64,000 nucleotides of DNA from Halobaculum sp. MBLA0143 (GCF_041361465.1 NZ_JBGKAC010000001.1:868001-932000); one strand, 5' to 3'. Shown: positions 1 through 8,825, counted from the first letter of the stretch. Numbers and translations are program-made. Notes: a model not told the origin generated them from the letters alone.

Positions 1-747
1 CGTCTCCACCTGCTGGGCGGCGCTGTGGCGATCACAGAGCCAAGTTGGCGGATCGAACGCGACCGTCCGGGTGAGACTGACGGACAGCCCCCCGCGGCGC
101 GCCGTGACGGCGACGAGCGCGTACGACCCCAACTGCTCGGTCGTCGGCGTCGGGTGTCGGTACGCCGGCGCGCGCTCGCTGCCGCCGACGAGGACGACCG
201 GCGTGTCGATCCCGCGGCCGGACAACCCCACCTGGAGCGCGCTTGCGACCTCGCGTTCCGTGTCCTCCGGCTGGAGCTGTCGACACACCCGTTCGACTCC
301 GGCCGCGACCTCGCCGCCGAGCCGGCGGTAGCGCTCGCGGTCCGCCGCCGACAGGCGGAGTCGGAGCCGCGTCGGGTCGATCTCCGTCGTGCCGGCGACC
401 GGGAAGTCCGCGAGCGCGTCGTCGGTCGCCCGGGCGGCGACGGCGCCCGCCAGATCCGTCTCGTACCACGGGTCCGCGACGACGGACATCGACAGCGCCG
501 CCGGCAGTTGCTCGACCGCCAGTCGTTCGCTCTCGATCTCGTTCGTCAGGACGGTCCAGTCCCCGTCCCCGTGGTAGCCGACCGCCGCCTCGCCGACCCC
601 TGCCGCGCGGGAGACGCGGCTGTCGGCCCCGCCGGTTGCCCACGCGAAGCTGTCCGGCCGACCCAGCCAGACCTCGTCTGCGTCCTCGGCCGCGAGCAAC
701 GCCTCCAGTCGCCGCTCGCGTTCGTCCGTGTCGAACTCGACTGTCAC
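1..747 (-). CDS. M24-family (Xaa-Pro dipeptidase-like) peptidase, 3' end missing
   Basis: This gene runs off the left edge. From a GTG start 249 codons are visible. The N-terminal ~110 residues resemble the creatinase-type N-domain (WLGRPDSFAWATGG, then NEIESERL). The following part, RYRRLGGEVAAGVERVCRQL and later EQLGSYALVAVTARRGGL, matches the first half of the M24 pita-bread fold. The metal ligands expected further downstream lie outside the window, so it cannot be told whether this is an active dipeptidase or an inactive homologue. It is divergent from the heme A synthase gene with a 144-bp shared gap. The family call rests on pattern memory only. Confidence 0.6.
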   Translation of the reverse strand, partial: MTVEFDTDERERRLEALLAAEDADEVWLGRPDSFAWATGGADSRVSRAAGVGEAAVGYHGDGDWTVLTNEIESERLAVEQLPAALSMSVVADPWYETDLAGAVAARATDDALADFPVAGTTEIDPTRLRLRLSAADRERYRRLGGEVAAGVERVCRQLQPEDTEREVASALQVGLSGRGIDTPVVLVGGSERAPAYRHPTPTTEQLGSYALVAVTARRGGLSVSLTRTVAFDPPTWLCDRHSAAQQVET

Positions 748-858
748 ACCGGAGCGTGCGTGCCGACGGATTTCAGCCGTGCGGTCCCGGCGGGACCGAC
801 TCGCTCGTCTCCGGTGTGTCGACCCACCCGTTCCCGGTCGTCGGGGGAGTCAGACAGG

Positions 859-866
859 TATAAATT
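859..866 (+). promoter_or_regulatory. TATA box for the COX15 gene
   Basis: TATAAATT sits about 30 bases before the ATG at 892, the spacing expected for a short-leader haloarchaeal transcript. Confidence 0.6.
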
Positions 867-891
867 CACGAGACACTGGGTTCGACCCGAG

Positions 892-1755
892 ATGGACTGG
901 CCAGAGTGGCTCACCTTCAGGCGGTACGTCGCGGCGGCGACCGGGATGGCTGGACTCCTGATCGCGCTCGGGATCTACACCGCCGCCTCCGGCTCCGGGC
1001 TGGCGTGCGCCCAGCAGTGGCCGTTGTGTGACGGCGGCGTCCTCCCGCAGACGATCCCCTCCTTCGTGGAGTGGTTCCACAGACTCTGGGCGATGATCAC
1101 CGGGTTCGTGATCTTCGGCGCCGCGGTCTGGGCGTGGCGGGCGGATCTCCCCCGGGTGACGACGGCGGCGACGCTGACGGCAGCCGTCCTCACCCCGTTG
1201 CAGGCGGTGTTCGGCGCGGTGACGGTGACGCTGGAGGGGGCGGTCCCCGGCGGCTACTCCGCGCCCGTCCACGCGGCGCACTTCCTCACCGGGACGACGA
1301 TCTTCCTCGGACTGACGTACGCGGCGCTGACGAGCGCCGAGACGCGAGTGCCCGACCGACGCGCCCGCGTCCGGCTGGCCACTCGGACGGCCGTCGTCGG
1401 CGTCGGCGTGTCGCTGCTGTTGTCGCGCGCGCTCCCGTTCGTCCAGTTCGGGCCGTGGGCACAGGCGGGCTTCTACCTCGCCGCGCTGACGACGCTGGGG
1501 GCGCTCGTCGCCGCCGTGCGGTGGCTGGGGGCGCTGGGGCGCGGTCGGCTCCGCGCCGCGGCGGGGCTCGCGGCCGTCGCCCACGCCGGCGCGATGCTGC
1601 TGGGGCGTGATCTCGTCTACTACGCCGAGACGGTGGAACTGCTCAACCTCGTGTTCGCGCTCGTGGCGGCCGCGCTCGTCGCCGGCACCGCCTGGAGCGT
1701 GGAGACGGAAGACGGCGGTCGCGCCGACCGGGCGCGGGCGCCGACGGACGACTAA
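892..1755 (+). CDS. ctaA: Heme A synthase, COX15/CtaA family
   Basis: A 287-aa integral membrane protein with about eight hydrophobic spans. COX15/CtaA proteins oxidise the C8 methyl of heme O to give heme A for aa3-type terminal oxidases. The family's heme-ligand histidines are visible: His63 in the EWFHRLWAM segment, and His127 and His130 in HAAHFLTG. A CxxxxxPLC-like pair (Cys39 region, WPLCDGG) lies in the first extracellular loop, as in CtaA. The ATG at 892 was chosen because it follows a TATA box by 30 bases and begins directly before the first conserved helix. The open frame continues upstream but that part reads as the antisense of the neighbouring peptidase. No heme O synthase or oxidase subunit is next to it. 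Confidence 0.85.
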   Translation: MDWPEWLTFRRYVAAATGMAGLLIALGIYTAASGSGLACAQQWPLCDGGVLPQTIPSFVEWFHRLWAMITGFVIFGAAVWAWRADLPRVTTAATLTAAVLTPLQAVFGAVTVTLEGAVPGGYSAPVHAAHFLTGTTIFLGLTYAALTSAETRVPDRRARVRLATRTAVVGVGVSLLLSRALPFVQFGPWAQAGFYLAALTTLGALVAAVRWLGALGRGRLRAAAGLAAVAHAGAMLLGRDLVYYAETVELLNLVFALVAAALVAGTAWSVETEDGGRADRARAPTDD

Positions 1756-1834
1756 CGACGGTAGAAGCAGTCTCGTTCGCGCCGTTGTCCCCCCGGAACC
1801 GACTGTCGTGTGTACGTGTCACGTGAAACGATAC

Positions 1835-1844
1835 ACTTATGAAT
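1835..1844 (+). promoter_or_regulatory. TATA-like box before the interrupted GAF gene
   Basis: ACTTATGAAT is centred about 27 bases before the ATG at 1867. It supports that ATG, rather than a codon after the stop at 1975, as the original start of the gene. Confidence 0.45.
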
Positions 1845-1866
1845 TCGTGATCTCAATTATTGTCAG

Positions 1867-2625
1867 ATGTCGCGTGGATGGAACATCAGCCCGCGAGCAC
1901 AGTTCGTGGCGGAAGTTCTGCTCGTTCTGATCCCATCCGGGATCGCACTCTTCCTGTCAGACCTCGCAACTTTATAGAAGCTCTTGGGATTCGTCGGGGC
2001 GACAGTAGTCGCCACTCTGGCTAAGTACCTGACCGTCTACCGACAACGAGAGAACGTCAAAGAACTCCAGCACGATGAGTTTCTGACTCGTCATCTCGAA
2101 CTGATGATTGGCGATTACAAACAGAAGTACGACCCAACACACGACATCCGCGTCAACGTGATGCTCCCGCAGAGTAAACGGGAGTTGTCGTACGAGGGCG
2201 GTGGGTTTGATTACACGCACGAACAATATCTCCAGATTGCGCACTGTGCAGGAGGCGGTATCGACAGTGACATTCGTGAACACGACTGCGGGGAACAAGA
2301 TGAAACAACGACCCCGTGGGGGGTCGACCAACCGGCAGAGGGCAACTGTGGTCGTGCGTTCGTAGCTGGGGAGGTCCGTGTCGCTGGACGAGTCCCGGCT
2401 GAGGATCGATGGCCTGGCCAAGAGACGACACACGGGCAGGACCGGGACACTCGGGCGGTGAACAGCGTCCTCAGTGTGCCGATACGGAACTCCGAAGCAG
2501 GGGAGCCGATTGCAGTACTGAACGTCGATGCACCAGCACCGCTTCGAGAGACGAGCTTCGAGAGTGACGAGGTTCAACGGACCGTCGCTGAGCGATACGC
2601 CAGCCGGCTTGCTACTGTAGTGTGA
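1867..2625 (+). pseudogene. Membrane-anchored GAF-like domain protein interrupted by an in-frame TAG
   Basis: Reading from the ATG at 1867 gives a hydrophobic helix (AEVLLVLIPSGIALFLSDL), then a TAG at 1975-1977. The same frame then continues for 216 codons: a second hydrophobic helix (GFVGATVVATLAKYL), a short linker, and a domain resembling a GAF fold (GNCGRAFVAGEVRVAG, then VNSVLSVPIRN and PIAVLNVDAP). The two hydrophobic halves look like one helical hairpin anchor, so one substitution appears to have split a ~252-aa protein. If translation restarts, the product could begin at the TTG at 1984 or later. GAF domains bind small ligands, but the ligand here is unknown. Sequence error, recent loss or TAG read-through cannot be separated by reading alone. 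Confidence 0.55.
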
Positions 2626-2720
2626 TCGCTCACCGATGCCGTGCGAATCCTCTAATTCCTCTGTTTGTCCTCCAGTAGAAGATATTCCGACAGTTTCAGT
2701 ATGTATTCTGCTTCGCCAGC

Positions 2721-2729
2721 TTTTTAAAA
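2721..2729 (+). promoter_or_regulatory. TATA box for the 66-aa protein gene
   Basis: TTTTTAAAA is centred about 26 bases before the ATG at 2751, which implies a leaderless transcript. Confidence 0.55.
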
Positions 2730-2750
2730 CGCCGGGAGCGATAACAGGGT

Positions 2751-2951
2751 ATGAGTCAGACCCACGATGACAGCAAGACCGGTGACGGCGAGTGGGTGTA
2801 CCGCAAGTCCGACGGAGAGGAGACTGAAAGAGTATCCGATGAGCCGTCGGCGGTGGAAGAAGTAAAACAGCAGGTAGTATCGTCGAAGTACATCCCAGTC
2901 GTCAACTACGACGCGGAGAACAAGACGATCAGTATCACGACTCGGCTGTAG
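2751..2951 (+). CDS. Small acidic protein of unknown function
   Basis: A 66-aa protein with a charged, probably disordered N-terminal half (SQTHDDSKTGDGEW) and a C-terminal half of alternating hydrophobic residues that could form a beta hairpin (SKYIPVVNYDAENKTISITT). There are no cysteines and no membrane segment. The gene is believable because it has a good TATA box at leaderless spacing and its own ATG. It lies in a more AT-rich pocket together with the interrupted GAF gene upstream, but no functional link is visible. The family was not recognised. Confidence 0.55.
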   Translation: MSQTHDDSKTGDGEWVYRKSDGEETERVSDEPSAVEEVKQQVVSSKYIPVVNYDAENKTISITTRL

Positions 2952-3014
2952 TTCGCCGCGACGGCTGTCTCCCGAAAACAGCGTCCGCGCGTTCTTCGAC
3001 TGACGCCCGGGAAG

Positions 3015-3287
3015 TCACACGTACAACGAAACTTGCCCGAGGACGGCGACGACGCCGACGGCCAACAACAGCCAGATCCCGAGCGCACGCCACCCCTCCG
3101 AGGGGCCGTCGTCGCTCGTGATCTCCACCCAGCCGGCTGCGACCGTGAAGCTCCCGAGTCCGGCCACCACCGCCGGCAGCGTGAACAACGCCGTCCCCAG
3201 CGCCTGTAGCCCGAGCGAGACGGCAACGAGCCCCAGCGAGACGGTGAGCGTCACGCGCGGACGCGCCGGCGGGACGGACGGACTCAC
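3015..3287 (-). CDS. Small integral membrane protein downstream of the HIT gene
   Basis: A 90-aa protein with about three hydrophobic spans (VTLTVSLGLVAVSLGLQAL, LPAVVAGLGSFTVAAGW, ALGIWLLLAVGVVAVLGQV). The GTG start overlaps the stop of the HIT gene in a GTGA arrangement, so the two are probably translationally coupled. The frame is open further upstream but that part is the shadow of the HIT gene. The function is unknown. Co-transcription with HIT is inferred from the overlap only. Confidence 0.65.
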   Translation of the reverse strand: MSPSVPPARPRVTLTVSLGLVAVSLGLQALGTALFTLPAVVAGLGSFTVAAGWVEITSDDGPSEGWRALGIWLLLAVGVVAVLGQVSLYV

Positions 3288-3835
3288 TCGAACGACACCT
3301 CGACGGCCGCGTCCTCGTCGTCCGGCCGCTGGCCACACGGCAACTCCGCGAACGCCTCCCGGAGGAGGTCGTACGTCTCGTCGATCGCCTCCACGATCAC
3401 CGTCGTGTCCGAGATCACCGGCATGAAGTTGGTGTCGCCGGTGTACCGCGGGACGACGTGGGTGTGGACGTGGTCGTCGATAGAGCCGCCGGCGGCGTCG
3501 CCGCCGTGGTTGAGTCCGGCGTTGAGCCCGTTCGGGTCCAACGCCGCGCGGACGGCGTCGAACGTCGCCTGCTTCAGCCGGGCGTGGTCCGCGACGACCG
3601 CCGGCGAGAGCGCGGCGTAGTCTCCTTCGTGGGCGTCCGGGATCACCATGACGTGGCCAGGGTTGTACGGGGCGTTGTTGCAGATCACGAACGAGTGGGG
3701 TGACCGGGCCACGATCCGACTCGCCCGGTCGTCGTCGCGGGCCGGCAGGACGCAGAACGGACAGCCGTCCACCGCGTCCTCGTGGTCCTCCCGCCGAATC
3801 CACTCGATCCGCCAGGGCGCGAACACCTGTTCCAT
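3284..3835 (-). CDS. HIT-family nucleotide hydrolase/transferase
   Basis: A 183-aa protein carrying the histidine triad DDHVHTHVVPR near residues 125-135. In this superfamily the middle histidine attacks the alpha-phosphate of dinucleoside polyphosphates or AMP derivatives. A CPFC pair (around residues 25-28) precedes the core and could hold a zinc or structural site, as in several archaeal and actinobacterial HIT proteins. The NAPYNPGHVMVIP segment is the typical first conserved HIT block. The substrate cannot be read from sequence; Ap4A hydrolase/phosphorylase-like activity is the usual guess. The stop overlaps the start of a small membrane protein gene. Confidence 0.85.
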   Translation of the reverse strand: MEQVFAPWRIEWIRREDHEDAVDGCPFCVLPARDDDRASRIVARSPHSFVICNNAPYNPGHVMVIPDAHEGDYAALSPAVVADHARLKQATFDAVRAALDPNGLNAGLNHGGDAAGGSIDDHVHTHVVPRYTGDTNFMPVISDTTVIVEAIDETYDLLREAFAELPCGQRPDDEDAAVEVSFE

Positions 3836-3948
3836 GTGTCTCCGTCCACCTCGGGCGTCTTCCCCCTTCCGCTCGTGCCCGCCGACTCGCTGCGTTCCCG
3901 GCCGTTCCGGCGGTCGAACGTACCAGTGCAGTTATACTCGGGGTACGG

Positions 3949-3957
3949 TTTTAAATA
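3949..3957 (+). promoter_or_regulatory. TATA box for the zinc-ribbon protein gene
   Basis: TTTTAAATA is centred about 27 bases before the ATG at 3980. This is a leaderless arrangement and the reason for choosing that ATG over a GTG nine bases upstream. Confidence 0.6.
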
Positions 3958-3979
3958 GGACAACGACGACGTGTTACGC

Positions 3980-4180
3980 ATGGCCACACAGCCCGCTGGG
4001 ACGGACAGCGTGCGCGAGCGGTGTCGGGAGTGCGGCCGCGAGACTTCCCACCGCGTCCGGGTGGAGATCCGGACGGAGAGCGAGGCAGCCGAGAACGCCC
4101 AGTTCTCCCGTGAACCGTATCGCGTGTCGACGTGTACAGAGTGTGGCACGGAGTCCGTCACCCGCATGAACAACGCCTGA
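3980..4180 (+). CDS. Small zinc beta-ribbon protein, DUF7835-like
   Basis: A 66-aa protein with two CxxC knuckles, CRECGRET and CTECGTES, 35 residues apart, consistent with one structural zinc ribbon. The segment between them, VEIRTESEAAENAQFSREPY, and the tail RMNNA are features I recall from a conserved haloarchaeal small zinc-ribbon family (DUF7835). Such proteins are abundant in haloarchaea and their roles are mostly unknown. The gene is monocistronic with its own TATA box and is convergent with map. Confidence 0.7.
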   Translation: MATQPAGTDSVRERCRECGRETSHRVRVEIRTESEAAENAQFSREPYRVSTCTECGTESVTRMNNA

Positions 4181-4237
4181 GTCGCCTCCGCGCCGCCCGC
4201 CCTCCACGGCCCGCCGCCGAACCAGCCGACGGCCCAC

Positions 4238-5131
4238 TCACTCGAATAGCCCGCGGGTCGTCACCTCGATCCCGTCCTCCCGGACGAGGATGGTGTGTTC
4301 CGCCTGGCTGACGAGCCGCCCCGGCTCCTCCGTCAACACCGGGTACCCCTTCACGATCCCCTGTTGGGTCAGTCGGCGCAGCGCCATCTCCGCCCGCGAG
4401 GTGTCGAGCGCCCGCGCCGCGAACGGCAGTCCGTCGAACTCTCGGATCTGTTCTAACGCCTGGCGGGCCGACCGGTTCCGGACGGACCGATCCTCCACGA
4501 GTTCGAAAATCTCCTCTTTCGACCCCTCACCCACCTTGCCGCGGCCGTCTGTGGCGAACGGCTCGATGGCGACCGCCTGGCCGGGCTCTAGCTCGACGGA
4601 GCGGTCGACCCCGCGGTTCGGCACGTTCGGCCCCGTGTGGGCGTCGAACCGTTGGACGCCGTGGCCCGAGAGATTGTACACCGGGGTGTAGTCGTACGCC
4701 TCGATCACGTCCTCGATCTCGGCCCCGATCTCGCCGACTGGCACCCCCGGGCCGGCGGCCTCGACTGCGGCGGCCAGCGCCTCCTCGGCGGCCTCGACCA
4801 GCTCCGGCGTCTCCGAGAGATCCACCGTCACCGCCGCGTCCGCGATGTAGCCGTCGACGTGGACGCCGATGTCCAGACACACCATCTCGTCGTCGAACTC
4901 CGTCTCGTCTTCGCGTGCCGGTGTCGCGTGGCTCGCTTCCGCGTCGACGCTCACGTTCACCGGGAACGCCAGCCCGTCGCCCAGCTCTCGCACCCGGTCT
5001 TCCGCGTACTCCGCGACCTCCAGGTGGGTGACGCCCGGCTCGATCATCTCCCGCGTCTCCCCCATCACCGTGGTGAGCACTTCGCCGGCCTCGCGGTGGC
5101 TCTCCAACGCCGCTTCGTCGAACTCGGTCAT
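4238..5131 (-). CDS. map: Methionine aminopeptidase, type II
   Basis: A 297-aa cytosolic peptidase that removes the initiator methionine from nascent proteins. The two-metal site ligands of the M24 fold are visible: Asp in VCLDIGVHVDG, Asp in YIADAAVTVD, His in YNLSGHGVQR, Glu in AVAIEPFAT and Glu in SQAEHTILV. The insert between the His and the first Glu ligand is of type II (archaeal/eukaryotic) character. The ATG at 5131 gives MTEFDEAALESH, the usual archaeal start; nine more in-frame residues exist upstream but add nothing conserved. It lies 92 bases downstream of the large membrane-protein gene on the same strand and may be read through from it. Confidence 0.93.
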   Translation of the reverse strand: MTEFDEAALESHREAGEVLTTVMGETREMIEPGVTHLEVAEYAEDRVRELGDGLAFPVNVSVDAEASHATPAREDETEFDDEMVCLDIGVHVDGYIADAAVTVDLSETPELVEAAEEALAAAVEAAGPGVPVGEIGAEIEDVIEAYDYTPVYNLSGHGVQRFDAHTGPNVPNRGVDRSVELEPGQAVAIEPFATDGRGKVGEGSKEEIFELVEDRSVRNRSARQALEQIREFDGLPFAARALDTSRAEMALRRLTQQGIVKGYPVLTEEPGRLVSQAEHTILVREDGIEVTTRGLFE

Positions 5132-5223
5132 GGCCGCAGCTTCGACTGTCGCGTCCAAGTACGTTGTGGGACGGGCCGCCGTCCGGGTCTCCTGCGGTTC
5201 GTCCCCTCGGCCGTTCCAGGCAG

Positions 5224-8067
5224 TCAGGGCAGGTCGCCCAGCCCGTACCCCTGGCGTCGGGCGACGGCGAACGCGACGGCGACGGCAGCGGCCAGGACGG
5301 CGATCCAGGCGGTCAGCCCGGCGGCGGCGCCGGGCGTGGCGCCGGCGGCGCCGACGGCGGCGACGACCGCACCCCCGAGGACGACCCCGCCGACCCCGCC
5401 GACGACGGCGCTACCGCCGACGGCCACGAGCCGACGGCGGCGGGTCTCGCCCAAGTCCGCGACGGAGAACGGCTCCAACGCCGGCGCGTCCAGCAGCTCG
5501 GCGTCGACGAAGGCGGCGTACGACGACCCGGGGGCGTCCGACGACGCCTCGTACGACCGGCGGACGGCGGCGAGTCGGTCCGGAACCGTGCCGCCACTGC
5601 CGGGCGTGTCCAACAGCGTCCCGCCAGAGCCCGGGAACACCGCCGCCTCGGAGACGGGTGGGTAGCGCCACCACGCCCGGAACGCCGCCAGCCAGCCGAC
5701 GAGCGCCGGGTGTCGCCCGGCGGGTCGGGCGGCCGCGACGGCGACTGCCGCGAGACAGACCACGGCCTGGAGTCCGACCGGGACGGCCGGCAGCCCGCCG
5801 ACGCCGAGCAACGGCGCACCGGCGCCGAGCCCGTCCAGCGCGCCCGACAGCGCCGCGAGCGTCAGCGTCGCCGCCGCGGCGACCGCGCCGGCGACGGTGG
5901 CCCAGCCGACGGCCGCGGCGCGTCGACGTGCGGTCGTCGCCGGCGCAGTGATCGTGAACCGGTGGTCCTCCGGCAGCCGCTGGGTCAACAGCTCCGCCAG
6001 GAACGCCTCCAGGTGGGTGTCGTCCGCGCCGGTCTCGCGCACCTCCTCGGCCACCGCCTCCACGACGGTGACGAACGCGTCCGTCGCCTGCCGAGTCCGG
6101 TCACCCAGTGCCTGGCGGTCGACACGCTCTGCGGCCTCGCCGACCAGTTCCACCCCGTCTGCGGTGTCGTCAGGCTGGATCACCACGTCCGCCCACTCCG
6201 TCTCCCGAGTGCGGCCGGCGTCGGCGACGACCACCCCGGCCCGCGGCACCGTCTCGCGCACCCACCGGAACAGCTCCACCGCCTTCGAGTGTGTCGGGAC
6301 CCCGAAGTCCGCCGTACCGGACTCCAGCAGGGCCGCGAACTCGCCGGGCACGTCCGGCTCGAACGGCGTCGCGTCCGTCGCGTGCTCGAACACGAGCGAC
6401 GGGCCGGTCGTCCCCTCCGCCGGCCGCCAGCCCAGTTCGTCGACGGTCGCCCGCACCGTCTCCACGAACGTCTCCACGAGTTCGTCGGGCGCGGCCCCCG
6501 ACGCCTCGAAGTCGGCGAGAAACGTCTCCGGTCCGTTCCGGACGGCCGTCACCGTCCCCCGAGCGCGACCACGCGCCGGGTCGACGGCCAACGCGACCCC
6601 GTGGTCTGCCGCCCGGACGGCCCGTTCGTCGACGCCCGGCTCGTCTCGCTCTGTCGACAGCGCCAGCTCTCCGGTCGCCGTCTCGTACAGCCGGAGCTCG
6701 TAGCTCGCGGCCGGCGCGAGCCCGAGCTTCGGCCCGCCGCGCCCGGTCGACTCCGTCGAGACCGCCCGGCGCGCCGGCCCGTCAGCGTCTGCACTGTCAC
6801 CCCCGAGGTCGCCGTCCGGCGGACCACGACCGGCGCTCGTGGGGTCCGGGCCACTACCGATCGGTCCCGGGTCGGTGTCCGCGGAACCACGGCCGCCCCC
6901 AGCCGGTTCTGGGTCGGTGTCCGCAGGACCACGGCCGCCCCCAGCCGGCTCCGGGTCGGCGTCCACTCCCCCCGTGTCACCGGACCCCGTGTGGGCGTCC
7001 GTCGGCGCCGTCGACCCCGAACGCTCTTCCGGCGTGGCGTCGGCCGAACGGCGCTCGTCGCCCGGCTCCGACCCCTCGCGGGGGGTGTGGTCGGGCCCGC
7101 CTCCGAGCACGTCGCTCGCCGGGTCCGGCTCGTCGCGGCGGGTGCGGTCGGGGGCTCCACGCGGCACGTCGTCGGGCGCGTGTGGGCTCCGGGGAGAGCC
7201 CGGGTCCGGCGACCCGGCGTCCGCGTCGCCGCGGGCGGGGTCGGTCGACCCCCCGCGTTCCGTGTCGTCTGTCAGCCCGTCGAACGGGTCCCCCCCCGAC
7301 AGCGCCTCCAGGTCGAACTCGTCGTCCCCCGTCGCCGGCTCGCCGGTCGGAGCCGTCGAGGCGTCGTCCCGACTCCGGCCGACGCCACCGGGTGCGCCGC
7401 GGGTCGGGTCCGTCGCCGACGGGTCGGTGCCGTCGGACGGAGTCCCGGACGTTCCGGCGCCCGGCAGCGGCTCCACGACCGGCTCCGAGGCGTCGGGGTC
7501 GCTCGTCACCACCACGTCCACGCCCGACGGCGGGTCGAAAGCACCCGCGTCCGACTCCGTCACGACGACGGACGACGGCCGACCGTCGGCCGTCCGGACG
7601 AGGTGGTTGAACACTGCCACCGCGTCGGGGGTCGACGGGGTCGTCACGAGCGCCGGCCGGTCGCCGACAGCCCCTCCGAGCGACGACTGCCCGGCCGCGA
7701 CCGGGTCCAGCGCCCGGTTGTCCAGCTTCCGGAACACGGTCCGGGTGAGACTGTCGTCGGCGACCCGCCAGCCGTTGGTCTCCAGCCCGGAGTCGACGAA
7801 CCGCTCGAAGTTGCTCCAGGGCGGCTCCGGTACGCCGGCGTAGCCGTCGCCACTCCAGCGCCCCTGCGCGACGACCGGTCGACGCTCCCCGTCGACCGTC
7901 GCCGCGAGGAGACACCGGATCTCCCCCCCGTCGGCGTCCGCCCGGTAGGCGGCGAGTACCCCCGTCTCGAAGTCACGACGGGCTCTCGCGGCGTCGTTCC
8001 GGCGGACGTCGTCACCGTCGATCGGGCGGCCGGCCGCGGCGTCGAACAGGTTGACGCGGAGGCTCAC
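5224..8067 (-). CDS. Large membrane protein with disordered centre, function unknown
   Basis: A 947-aa protein from a GTG start. Residues ~1-190 form a globular region with no motif I recognise (RVNLFDAAAGRPIDGDDVRR, later WSNFERFVDSGLETNGW). Residues ~190-430 are a low-complexity Asp/Pro/Gly/Thr stretch containing an almost exact internal duplication (ADTDPEPAGGGRG twice). A second globular block (~435-690) has ELRLYETATGELAL and VPTHSKAVELFRWV segments. The C-terminus has two hydrophobic pairs (~700-775 and ~875-940) flanking a ~100-residue soluble loop. The protein is much longer than its neighbours and was not recognised. Because the disordered linker joins two possibly related folded halves, a scaffold or signalling role is conceivable, but this is only inference. 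Confidence 0.75.
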   Translation of the reverse strand: MSLRVNLFDAAAGRPIDGDDVRRNDAARARRDFETGVLAAYRADADGGEIRCLLAATVDGERRPVVAQGRWSGDGYAGVPEPPWSNFERFVDSGLETNGWRVADDSLTRTVFRKLDNRALDPVAAGQSSLGGAVGDRPALVTTPSTPDAVAVFNHLVRTADGRPSSVVVTESDAGAFDPPSGVDVVVTSDPDASEPVVEPLPGAGTSGTPSDGTDPSATDPTRGAPGGVGRSRDDASTAPTGEPATGDDEFDLEALSGGDPFDGLTDDTERGGSTDPARGDADAGSPDPGSPRSPHAPDDVPRGAPDRTRRDEPDPASDVLGGGPDHTPREGSEPGDERRSADATPEERSGSTAPTDAHTGSGDTGGVDADPEPAGGGRGPADTDPEPAGGGRGSADTDPGPIGSGPDPTSAGRGPPDGDLGGDSADADGPARRAVSTESTGRGGPKLGLAPAASYELRLYETATGELALSTERDEPGVDERAVRAADHGVALAVDPARGRARGTVTAVRNGPETFLADFEASGAAPDELVETFVETVRATVDELGWRPAEGTTGPSLVFEHATDATPFEPDVPGEFAALLESGTADFGVPTHSKAVELFRWVRETVPRAGVVVADAGRTRETEWADVVIQPDDTADGVELVGEAAERVDRQALGDRTRQATDAFVTVVEAVAEEVRETGADDTHLEAFLAELLTQRLPEDHRFTITAPATTARRRAAAVGWATVAGAVAAAATLTLAALSGALDGLGAGAPLLGVGGLPAVPVGLQAVVCLAAVAVAAARPAGRHPALVGWLAAFRAWWRYPPVSEAAVFPGSGGTLLDTPGSGGTVPDRLAAVRRSYEASSDAPGSSYAAFVDAELLDAPALEPFSVADLGETRRRRLVAVGGSAVVGGVGGVVLGGAVVAAVGAAGATPGAAAGLTAWIAVLAAAVAVAFAVARRQGYGLGDLP

Positions 8068-8252
8068 GCCGGCTCACCCGGCAGACGGCACGACTCACTC
8101 TGAGAGGACATCTGACTCGGCGGACGTTCACGACCGGGGCGCAAAAATCCTCTCCCACGACGGCCCGGCGACTCTCGCCGGGGGCGCCGAGGGGTGTGGA
8201 GGCCGCGAGCGTCCCCGTGTAGAGCAGCGTAGGGTGGAGGTCGACAGCCGCG

Positions 8253-8558
8253 TCAGTTCTCCAGTTCCGGTGCGTCTTCGATCCGCATGCCGCCGATCTT
8301 CTCCGTGATCTCGTCGAGCTTGCCGTCCAGGTCGTCGACGAACTCGGCGGTCCGCTCCGTCGTGATCGCCCCCTGGCTCGACGGCTCGATCAGGTTCTCC
8401 TCCTCCAACACCCGCAGCGAGTACCGGACCTTGTGGTGAGGGTAGCCCGTCTCGTTCGACATCTTCACGATCCCGATCGGCTCGTTCTCGATCACCATCC
8501 GCAACACCTTCAGGTGCCGTTCCAGCATGTCGACCTCCTTCTCCAGTCGATCTATCAT
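8253..8558 (-). CDS. Small winged-helix transcriptional regulator
   Basis: A 101-aa protein. The N-terminal ~25 residues form an amphipathic, probably coiled-coil helix (RLEKEVDMLERHLKVLRMV). Then comes a winged-helix DNA-binding core (IGIVKMSNETGYPHHKVRYS as helix-turn-helix, LRVLEEENLIEPSSQGAITT as wing). It ends in an acidic dimerisation-type tail (DDLDGKLDEITEKIGG). The layout resembles haloarchaeal ArsR/TrmB-like one-domain regulators that act as dimers. There is no ligand domain. It is divergent from purA with a 267-bp gap, so it might control itself, purA or both; nothing in the sequence proves this. Confidence 0.8.
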   Translation of the reverse strand: MIDRLEKEVDMLERHLKVLRMVIENEPIGIVKMSNETGYPHHKVRYSLRVLEEENLIEPSSQGAITTERTAEFVDDLDGKLDEITEKIGGMRIEDAPELEN

Positions 8559-8583
8559 GGCACTTGTTAACTTGTCCCTACCA

Positions 8584-8591
8584 GATTTAAA
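8584..8591 (-). promoter_or_regulatory. TATA box for the winged-helix regulator
   Basis: Read on the minus strand, CTTTAAAT lies about 30 bases before the ATG at 8558. A directly repeated ACTTGT (two copies in ACTTGTTAACTTGT, about 8562-8575) sits between the box and the start codon, where an autoregulatory operator would fall. Confidence 0.5.
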
Positions 8592-8825
8592 GGTTCTCCC
8601 TCGGGCCGACCGCCGAGATCGGACGGTGGTGCGAGAGTGACGACACCCGGACGCGGTCGGGTGACGTGTCTCGGCGGCTCCCGACGAGGCTGATTCGCAT
8701 CGGGCTTGTTCATCTCGGGATTTGAATGTTCGGGGAAGACGGACCCGTTGCCGCGACCCCTCGTCTCGGCGCCCGGCCGGCGGACCGAAATCGCTTTGCC
8801 CCGGCCTTCGGAAGTTGCGTGCGGT

